Origin: JAYPUG01 sp038117265 | GTDB lineage: Bacteria; Pseudomonadota; Alphaproteobacteria; UBA6615 | Direction of reading: 5' to 3' | Assembly (NCBI GenBank): GCA_038117265.1 | Contig: JAYOFO010000072.1 | Coordinates: 1-11,733 of the forward strand | DNA: 11,733 bases | Shown here: one piece after another, positions 6,336 to 11,733 of the stretch | Position numbering within the stretch: the stretch's first letter is position 1 | How the letters are laid out: each line of letters begins with the position of its first letter | Position numbers and translations under genes: made by a program | The notes under the pieces: generated by a model | Databases searched by the model: none | The model's input: the letters and a program-made list of their open reading frames with translations, nothing else | What the model was told of the DNA's origin: nothing

Positions 6336-7724
6336 TTAGTGAAACGTCTCGGTGGTGTAGCGCCACAGGCGGATCGAATCGTCCCAGCCCTCCGGGTCGA
6401 TCCCGGCCTTCGCCCGGAGCCGGCGCAGGAATTCGCGCGGGTCGGGCAGGCTCTCCCAAACCTGGGGCAGGAACAGCCCGCGCCGCGGCTGGCCGTCCGG
6501 TCCCGCCGCCTGCAGGATCACCCCGTCGACATCGGGTTGCAGCGCGTCGACTGCCGCGGCCTCCGACGAAACGGCGAGCGGGCGCGGGTGCGACAGGATC
6601 GACACCGACACGTCCATGCGCGCCGCCTCGTCCGGCGTCAGGGGCGGGAAGCGCGGGTCGCCGAACGCGGCCTTGTGGGCGTTCTCTGCCACGTCGGCGA
6701 TCAGCGCGCGGTGCGGCACGATCGAGCCGATGCAGCCGCGCAGCCTTCCGTCGAGGGTGAGGGTGACGAAGGTCGCGCGCCAGGTCTCGAGCGGGGCCGG
6801 AAAGGTGCCCAGCTTCACGCCTGCCGGCCGGCCGGTGCGCAACCCGTTGGCGATCGAACGCCGGGCGCCGTCGATCAGGGCCGCGCGGTCGGCATCGGGC
6901 AGGTGCGCCCCCGCCGCATATTCGAAGGCCCATGAGCCGTAGCCGACCACCCGGTCGCGGTGGTCGCGCCCGCCCGTGTCGCCCGAATTGCGCACGCCCA
7001 GCGTGGTCGCGCGCAGGTCGAGCGCGCGGGCCCTTGCCAGCAGCCCCTTCACCGGGAAGCGCCCGCAGGCCTGTTCGTCTTCGATCCGCTCCAGCTCCAG
7101 CGTCTCGATCAGATGGCGGAAGCCCTGGTCGAGGCGGTTCGCCTCGTCGTAGCCGTGGTAGTGGCTGAGATCGGAGCTGACGACCACCAGCGTCTCGGGC
7201 CCGCCCCACAGGGCGGCGAGCAGCGCCTCGGTCTCGGCCGGGGTGGGGCCGCCGACGATCACCGGCACCAGCGAGAAATCGTCCAGCACGCGCTGCAGGA
7301 AGGGCAGGTGGACCTCCAGCGAATGTTCCTCGGCATGCGGTGCGTCCGAATGTTCGACGCCCGGCACGGCAAGCGCCGCGGCGATGCCGTCGGCATCGAG
7401 GGGTATGTCGCCCAGTGGCGTGCGGAAGGCGCGCGCGGCAGGCACGCAGAATTTGCGCACGGCCATGCGGTGCGGCGGGCCGAGCAGGACCACGCGGGTG
7501 ATCTCGCCCGCCCGGCCGGCGATCGTGCGATAGGCGCTCGCCGCCACGGGTCCGGAATAGACATAGCCGGCATGGGGCGCGATCAGCGCCTTGGGCGCGA
7601 GCCCGACATCGGCCGCGCCTTGCATGCAGGCATCGACCATCTGCACGAGCGCGTCGGGCTCTGCGGGATAGAAGGCGCCGGCCACGGCGGGCGGGCGGAC
7701 GGTGCCGGGTGCGCTATTCGTCAT
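6336..7724 (-). CDS. Memo-AMMECR1 fusion (AmmeMemoRadiSam system proteins B and A in one chain)
   Basis: This is a 462-residue two-domain protein. Residues 8-270 are a Memo-family domain (class III dioxygenase-like fold): AVAGAFYPA (13-21), APHAGYVYSGPVAA (49-62), LGPPHR (81-86), HSLEVHLPFLQ (134-144), SSDLSHYH (183-190) and ACGRFPVKGLL (219-229). H51, H85 and C220 match the iron-ligand positions described for human MEMO1 (His49, His81, Cys244). Residues 278-462 are an AMMECR1 domain with the hallmark LRGCIGS (328-334), FGDPRFPPLT (354-363) and VWESLPDPREFL (422-433). Both families commonly sit beside a radical SAM enzyme in bacteria and archaea; the joint function is unknown. No radical SAM gene occurs in this window. 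The ATG at 7722-7724 has only a weak AGG upstream. It diverges from yffB across 106 bases. Confidence 0.93.
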   Translation of the reverse strand: MTNSAPGTVRPPAVAGAFYPAEPDALVQMVDACMQGAADVGLAPKALIAPHAGYVYSGPVAASAYRTIAGRAGEITRVVLLGPPHRMAVRKFCVPAARAFRTPLGDIPLDADGIAAALAVPGVEHSDAPHAEEHSLEVHLPFLQRVLDDFSLVPVIVGGPTPAETEALLAALWGGPETLVVVSSDLSHYHGYDEANRLDQGFRHLIETLELERIEDEQACGRFPVKGLLARARALDLRATTLGVRNSGDTGGRDHRDRVVGYGSWAFEYAAGAHLPDADRAALIDGARRSIANGLRTGRPAGVKLGTFPAPLETWRATFVTLTLDGRLRGCIGSIVPHRALIADVAENAHKAAFGDPRFPPLTPDEAARMDVSVSILSHPRPLAVSSEAAAVDALQPDVDGVILQAAGPDGQPRRGLFLPQVWESLPDPREFLRRLRAKAGIDPEGWDDSIRLWRYTTETFH

Positions 7725-7733
7725 CGGCCTGTA

Positions 7734-7761
7734 TTGTCCGGGACTCGGAATTGCCTATATC
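7734..7761 (+). promoter_or_regulatory. Candidate sigma70-type promoter for the yffB-like gene
   Basis: TTGTCC (7734-7739) and TATATC (7756-7761) are 16 bases apart in the 106-base divergent gap. Each matches consensus at about 4 of 6. An alternative pair, TTGCCT with CATAAG, starts at 7751. Either would give a leader of a few tens of bases before the ATG at 7831. Both are eye matches and weak. Confidence 0.25.
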
Positions 7762-7830
7762 CGCTCTTCACGGGCATAAGGATAGCGCGCGCCGCCGGCG
7801 CGAGACACAGCCCGACAAGGAATCACCGCC

Positions 7831-8181
7831 ATGCTTACCGTCTATGGCCTGAAGACCTGCGACACCACCCGCAAGGCACTGAAATGGCTTGAGAAACGCT
7901 CGGCGCCGCACCGTTTCCTCGATGTCCGGGCCGACGGCGTCGACAATGAGCGGCTGACCGAGTGGGCGATGGAGGTCGGCTGGGAGGCGCTGCTCAACCG
8001 CGGCAGCACGACCTGGCGCAACCTCGACGAGGTGATCCGCGAGAACGTTACGGAAGACATCGCGCTGCAGCTGATGGTAGAGAACCCGACCCTGATCAAG
8101 CGCCCGGTGATCGAGACCGATGCGGGCGTGCTGGTCGGCTGGAAGACCGAGCAGCAGCGCACGCTGGAAGAGCTGATCTAG
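7831..8181 (+). CDS. yffB: ArsC/Spx-fold protein, YffB type
   Basis: The protein has 116 residues, the full length for YffB-like members of the ArsC/Spx thioredoxin-fold family. It opens MLTVYGLKTCDTTRKAL, with one active-site-type cysteine at residue 10 (TCDT). It continues with GWEALLNRGSTTWR (53-66), very close to the GWEALLN..GTTWR stretch of E. coli YffB, and PTLIKRPV (88-95), which holds the conserved arginine. YffB proteins are thought to be glutathione-dependent thiol reductases or arsenate-reductase relatives; the physiological substrate is unsettled. The ATG has AAGGA 9 bases upstream. No ars genes are nearby, so arsenate resistance is not supported. Its stop codon overlaps the convergent cupin gene's stop in CTAG at 8178-8181. 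Confidence 0.92.
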   Translation: MLTVYGLKTCDTTRKALKWLEKRSAPHRFLDVRADGVDNERLTEWAMEVGWEALLNRGSTTWRNLDEVIRENVTEDIALQLMVENPTLIKRPVIETDAGVLVGWKTEQQRTLEELI

Positions 8182-9353
8182 CCCTCGCGGAAGCTTACCC
8201 CGCGCTGCCGGTAGGCCTCGATCACCCCCTGGCCGAACCGCTCGCGGATGATCCGCGTCGATTCCGGCGGCATCGAGATGTCGTTGTAGTCGTCGCGCGA
8301 GGCGCCAGTGATGATCACCAGCAGGCGCGCATCCGCGTCGGAGACGTTCTCGAAGCGGCGGTCGACGCCCGGCGGCACCGCGATCATGTCGTAGGGGTCG
8401 AGATCGATATGCTCGGTCCCGCCCGTCCCCCAATGGATGCGGAACCGGCCGGTCAGGCACATGAAGGTCTCGACCGTGTGGTGGTGGGCGTGCAGCAGCG
8501 GGCTGTCGCCCGGCGGGCATTCCGCGACCAGCACCGAGACATTGTCGGGCCCCTGGATCGCGGCGTGGTGCGACATCGGCCCGCCCTGGTTCTCCGGCGC
8601 CATCAGCAGGTAGAGGTTCTTCGCCGCCACCAGCTCGCGCGCCTCGCGCGGCACGCCGATGGAATCGCTCGAGGTGGCCGAGAGCGGCTGCATGTCGGCC
8701 AGCCGCGCGATCCGTGCGGCCATCGCGGCATCCGACACCTCGATGGGGGCCGGCACGTTCGGCCCCTCGACCCGGCCATCGGCGTGGCGCCAGGCCGTGC
8801 CGATCTTCGTGTAGGCGTCGATCACGCCCTGGCCGAAATTCTCCAGCATGAATTCGGTCTCGCGCGGCGGCATCGACAGGTCGGAGAAGTCCTCGTCGCC
8901 CGTGCCGGTGATGATGACCAGCAGGAGGGCCTCCGCGTCGGTGATGTTCTCGAACTGGCGGTCGACGCCCGGCGGCACGGCGATCATGTCGTGGGGATCG
9001 AGGTCGATCTGCTGTTCGCCGGTGCTGCCCCAGCGGATCCGAAACTTGCCGGTCAGGCACATGAAGGTCTCGACCGTGAAATGGTGGGCGTGCAGCAGCG
9101 GTTTGTCGCCCGGCGGGCAGCGCGCGATGATCACGCTCATGCCGCGCTCGCCGACGATCGCGGGGTTGGCGGCCATCGGCCCGCCCTGGGTGGCGGGCGC
9201 CATCATCAGGTACAGCGTCTCGGCGGCCATCACCTCGTAGGCCTCGCGCGGCAGGCCGATCTCCTCGGCATAGTGCGCCGACTGGGATTCCTGCGCGGCG
9301 AAGCGCGCGATGTGCGCCGCCATCTCCGCGGCGCTGATTTCGACGGTCTGCAT
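8178..9353 (-). CDS. Double-cupin protein with an internal 200-residue duplication
   Basis: A 391-residue soluble protein is built of two homologous halves, about 1-190 and 201-391, in exact 200-residue register without gaps. I count about 113 identities in 190 positions by eye. Each half carries cupin motif 1 in full, G-x5-HxH-x4-E-x6-G: G82, H88, H90, E95, G102 and G282, H288, H290, E295, G302. In motif 2, VPPGVDR.FEN, the usual metal-binding histidine is arginine in both halves (R132, R332). A 2-His-1-Glu metal site in each half is thus possible. No signal peptide is seen. The ATG at 9351-9353 has GGAGG about 7 bases upstream. It follows the SLC13 permease gene by 44 bases and is probably cotranscribed, so it may act on or sense the imported compound. 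The reaction is not identifiable; quercetinase-, pirin- or auxin-binding-like roles cannot be separated. Confidence 0.9.
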   Translation of the reverse strand: MQTVEISAAEMAAHIARFAAQESQSAHYAEEIGLPREAYEVMAAETLYLMMAPATQGGPMAANPAIVGERGMSVIIARCPPGDKPLLHAHHFTVETFMCLTGKFRIRWGSTGEQQIDLDPHDMIAVPPGVDRQFENITDAEALLLVIITGTGDEDFSDLSMPPRETEFMLENFGQGVIDAYTKIGTAWRHADGRVEGPNVPAPIEVSDAAMAARIARLADMQPLSATSSDSIGVPREARELVAAKNLYLLMAPENQGGPMSHHAAIQGPDNVSVLVAECPPGDSPLLHAHHHTVETFMCLTGRFRIHWGTGGTEHIDLDPYDMIAVPPGVDRRFENVSDADARLLVIITGASRDDYNDISMPPESTRIIRERFGQGVIEAYRQRGVSFREG

Positions 9354-9397
9354 GCCGGTTCCTCCCGCTGACGGTGCGGAAGTCTAATGGGTGGGAA

Positions 9398-11167
9398 CTA
9401 GAGCGGCCAGAAGAACAGGATCAGCGGCACCGAGACGGCGACGATGATCAGTTCCAGGGGAAGGCCCATCCGCCAATAGTCGCCGAAACGGTAGCCGCCG
9501 GGGCCCATCACCAGCACGTTGTTCTGGTGGCCGATGGGGGTGAGGAAGGCGCAGCACGCGCCGATGGCCACGGCCATCAGGAACGGGTCGGGGCTGAAGC
9601 CGAGCCGCAGGGCGATGGCGACCGAGATCGGCGCCATGACGATGGCCGTCGCGGCGTTGTTCATCAGGTCCGACAGGGTCATGGTCACCACCAGCACGAT
9701 GGTCAGGATCGCCCAGGCGGGGATGGCGCTGGCCAGCCCGACGATGGAATCGGCGATCAGCTGGGTGCCGCCGGTCGATTGCAGCGCGTCGCCGACGGGG
9801 ATCATCGCGCCGAGCAGCACGATGACGGGCCATTCGATGATCTCGTAGGCCTCGCGTGCGCTCATCCGGTTGAGCAGGATCAGCGCCACCACGGCGGCGG
9901 CGAAGGAGACGTGGACGGGCGCCCAGCCGGCCGCCGTGGCGACCACCGAGGCGGCGAAGATCAGCAGCGGCACGAACACGCCCACCGGCCGGCCGATGGT
10001 CAGCCGGCGCTCGGCCAGCGGCAGGCAGCCCATCTCGGCGACTCCGTTGGCCATTTCGGATTCCTCGCCCTGCAGCAGCAGCACGTCGCCGGCGCGGAAC
10101 TGGATTCGCGACAGGCGGCTGCGAATCGGCTGGCCCTCGCGCGCCAGCGCCAGCAGCGCCACGCCGAAGCGCCGCCGCATCCCCAGCGTCTGCGGGCTGC
10201 GGCCCTCGATGCGTGCGCCGGGCCGCACGACCGCCTCCATGATGGTCACCTGGTCGGAACGCAGCTTCTCGCCGTCCTCCAGGTGTTCGGCGCCGGTCAA
10301 GGTCAGGCCGGCCGTCTTGATCATCTCGTCGATGGCAGCCGGGTCGATGCGCAGCAGCAGCCGGTCGCCGGCCCGCAGATACTCGTTGAGCAGGCCGGTG
10401 AGCCGCTGGGTGTCGTCGCGTAGCAGGCCGACGACGATGCTCTGGTCCTCGTCGAGCGCCTCGATGTCGCGGATGGTCCGGCCGATGAATTCGGACTCCG
10501 CGTCGACGACCACCTCGACCACATAGCTGTCGAGCTCGAACATCTCCTCGGCCGAGCGCCGCCCCGACCGGTCCCTCGGGATCAGCCGCCAGCCGATCAG
10601 CAGCACGAACGCCAGCCCGATGATCGCGACGGGTGCGCCCACGAAGGCGAAGTCGAACAGCGCGAAGGGGGCATCGGCGACGTCGGCCCGGTAGGTGGCG
10701 ACGATGATGTTGGGCGGGGTGCCGATCAGGGTGACGAGGCCGCCGAGGATGGTGGCAAACGACAGCGGCATCAGCACCGCAGAGGGCCGCTCCGCCAGCC
10801 GCAGGCCCAGCGGCAGCAGCAGCGCCAGGGCGCCGACATTGTTCATGAACGCCGACAGGACCGCGCCGATGCCCAACAACGCCGCCATCTGAGTGCCCGG
10901 GCCCTTGGTCCAGCGCACCACGGCGTCGGCGACCATGTTGATGACGCCCGAGACCTGCAGCGCACGGCTGATCACCAGCACGGCGGCCACCGTGATCACC
11001 GCCGGGTGGCCGAAGCCGCGGAAGGCGTCGTCGGTGGGCACCACGCCGGCGATCACCGCCACGATCAGCGCGGTGAAGGCCACCACGTCGTAGCGCCAGC
11101 GTCCCCACATGAAGAACACCAGCGCCAGGCCGAGGATGGCGAAGATGATGATCTGGTCGGCGGTCAT
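9398..11167 (-). CDS. SLC13-family permease with two RCK_C (TrkA_C) domains
   Basis: An inner-membrane transporter of 589 residues in the divalent anion:Na+ symporter (DASS)/SLC13 group. Residues 1-197 form the first membrane half, with FMNNVGALALLLP (108-120) and IGTPPNIIVA (148-157). Residues about 205-385 hold two soluble RCK_C-type domains (motifs FIGRTIRDIE near 227 and FRAGDVLLLQG near 357), which usually bind ligands. Residues 395-589 form the second half, with SDLMNNAATAIVMAPI (499-514) and LTPIGHQNNVLVMGPGGY (542-559). The paired SNT-like motifs show the inverted repeat of the family. Relatives carry sulfate, dicarboxylates or other anions; the substrate cannot be fixed. The ATG at 11165-11167 fits the conserved N-terminus; a TTG at 11176 adds three residues. 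No Shine-Dalgarno is visible. It lies just behind the nrdB terminator and ahead of the cupin gene. Confidence 0.92.
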   Translation of the reverse strand: MTADQIIIFAILGLALVFFMWGRWRYDVVAFTALIVAVIAGVVPTDDAFRGFGHPAVITVAAVLVISRALQVSGVINMVADAVVRWTKGPGTQMAALLGIGAVLSAFMNNVGALALLLPLGLRLAERPSAVLMPLSFATILGGLVTLIGTPPNIIVATYRADVADAPFALFDFAFVGAPVAIIGLAFVLLIGWRLIPRDRSGRRSAEEMFELDSYVVEVVVDAESEFIGRTIRDIEALDEDQSIVVGLLRDDTQRLTGLLNEYLRAGDRLLLRIDPAAIDEMIKTAGLTLTGAEHLEDGEKLRSDQVTIMEAVVRPGARIEGRSPQTLGMRRRFGVALLALAREGQPIRSRLSRIQFRAGDVLLLQGEESEMANGVAEMGCLPLAERRLTIGRPVGVFVPLLIFAASVVATAAGWAPVHVSFAAAVVALILLNRMSAREAYEIIEWPVIVLLGAMIPVGDALQSTGGTQLIADSIVGLASAIPAWAILTIVLVVTMTLSDLMNNAATAIVMAPISVAIALRLGFSPDPFLMAVAIGACCAFLTPIGHQNNVLVMGPGGYRFGDYWRMGLPLELIIVAVSVPLILFFWPL

Positions 11168-11175
11168 GGCGCGCA

Positions 11176-11181
11176 ATCATA
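11176..11181 (-). promoter_or_regulatory. Candidate -10 element of the SLC13 gene, suggesting a leaderless transcript
   Basis: The minus strand reads TATGAT (5 of 6 to TATAAT), ending 8 bases before the ATG. Transcription would then start at or next to the start codon, which would explain the missing ribosome site. The region where a -35 should lie is the terminator stem and has no good match, so the call is tentative. Confidence 0.3.
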
Positions 11182-11190
11182 CATGAGCGC

Positions 11191-11227
11191 AAAGAAATCG
11201 CGGCACCGGAGCCGTTCCGGTGCCGCG
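11191..11227 (-). terminator. Rho-independent terminator of nrdB
   Basis: A perfect 12-bp inverted repeat (11199-11210 with 11216-11227) encloses a 5-base loop. Read on the minus strand the stem is followed directly by ATTTCTTT (11198 down to 11191), the U-rich tract of an intrinsic terminator. It stands 79 bases after the nrdB stop codon and ends 23 bases before the SLC13 start, so it separates the two transcription units. No U-run follows it on the plus strand. Confidence 0.88.
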
Positions 11228-11306
11228 TTCAGTGAGGACACGATCGGGTAACAGGGAGGAGAAAACACCTGGAAACGGGCGGAAACGCCTGGCGACCGGG
11301 GCCGGC

Positions 11307-11733
11307 CTAGTCGAAGGCCTCTTCCCACGAGCCCTGGGTCGCCGCCTTGGAATATTCGGTCGCGCGGTTCTCGAAGAAGTTGGCGTGCTCGACGCCGTTG
11401 AGCATCTCTTCCATCCACGGCAGCGGGTTCTTCTCGAGGCGGTAGACCGGCTGCAGGCCGAGCTGCGACAGGCGGCGGTCGGCGATGTAGCGGATGTAGG
11501 CCTTGACGTCGCGCGCCTCGAGCCCCTCGACGCCGCCCAGCTCGAACGCCAGGTCGATGAACGCGTCCTCGTGGTTGAGCACCGTCTCGCAGGCGACGTA
11601 GAGGTCGCGCTGGAAGTCGTCGGTCCAGATTTCCGGGTTCTCGTGGATGAAGGTGCGGAACAGCTTGATGATCGAGGCGGTGTGCAGGCTCTCGTCGCGC
11701 ACCGACCAGGTGACGATCTGGCCCATGCCCTTC
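11307..11733 (-). CDS. nrdB: Ribonucleotide reductase class Ia beta subunit, C-terminal part (5' end beyond window)
   Basis: NrdB houses the di-iron tyrosyl radical that starts reduction of ribonucleotides to deoxyribonucleotides in the NrdA active site. About 141 C-terminal residues are present and the frame is open to the right edge, where the upstream codons read K-G-M-G-Q. The motif WSVRDESLH (11705 down to 11682) supplies a glutamate and a histidine iron ligand, equivalent to E238 and H241 of E. coli NrdB. The end, NFFENRATEYSKAATQGSWE followed by EAFD, is the flexible acidic-hydrophobic tail that docks to NrdA. The radical tyrosine and the other ligands lie outside the window. nrdA is not seen and would be expected upstream. 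The gene ends in a clear intrinsic terminator. Confidence 0.95.
   Translation of the reverse strand, partial: KGMGQIVTWSVRDESLHTASIIKLFRTFIHENPEIWTDDFQRDLYVACETVLNHEDAFIDLAFELGGVEGLEARDVKAYIRYIADRRLSQLGLQPVYRLEKNPLPWMEEMLNGVEHANFFENRATEYSKAATQGSWEEAFD

Noticed and set aside
7768..9060. A 430-codon minus-strand frame over yffB and the cupin gene.
   Set aside because: Out of frame with the duplicated cupin motifs and compositionally a shadow.
9384..11192. A 602-codon minus-strand frame over the SLC13 gene.
   Set aside because: It is shifted relative to the membrane protein frame and gives an Arg/Gly/Asp/His-rich translation with no membrane segments.
11271..11287. Two GGAAACG copies 10 bases apart, after a GGGAGGAG run on the plus strand.
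   Set aside because: Two 7-base copies are too little for a repeat array, and no plus-strand start codon with an open frame follows the purine run closely.

Overview
The window is GC-rich, almost fully coding DNA of bacterial chromosomal type. The gene set and protein style (class Ia NrdB ending in an NrdA-binding tail, CysQ, Sua5, a form II CoxL homologue, a YffB-type ArsC-fold protein) suggest an alphaproteobacterium, perhaps near the Rhodospirillales. That placement is inference, because no rRNA or other diagnostic marker is present. I see no tRNA, rRNA, CRISPR array, phage gene or intact mobile element. No gene-free stretch exceeds 300 bases; the longest gaps are about 100-140 bases.

Left block (1-4667, minus strand), in transcription order: a truncated MHS-family transporter (probable pseudogene), a molybdenum hydroxylase large subunit of the CoxL form II type, a CysQ-type 3'(2'),5'-bisphosphate nucleotidase, and a Sua5/TsaC threonylcarbamoyl-AMP synthase that runs off the left edge. 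The last three lie 21 and 6 bases apart and probably form one operon. A candidate FNR/FixK-type palindrome and a candidate sigma70 promoter sit just upstream of coxL. The FAD and 2Fe-2S partner subunits expected for CoxL are not next to it.

Middle block (4772-8181): a thiolase-like protein on the plus strand converges on a minus-strand fusion of Memo and AMMECR1 (AmmeMemoRadiSam proteins B and A). That gene diverges from a small plus-strand YffB/Spx-type protein.

Right block (8178-11733, minus strand): the C-terminal part of NrdB, an intrinsic terminator, an SLC13-family permease with two cytosolic RCK_C (TrkA_C) domains, and a double-cupin protein whose halves repeat with an exact 200-residue period. 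The permease and cupin genes are 44 bases apart and probably cotranscribed. The cupin stop codon overlaps that of yffB in the shared palindrome CTAG.

Nothing here is a clear new multi-gene system. The points most worth a second look are the orphan form II CoxL with its FNR-like box, the recently duplicated bicupin paired with a permease, the Memo-AMMECR1 fusion without an adjacent radical SAM partner, and the decayed transporter with an unexplained 3' tail.
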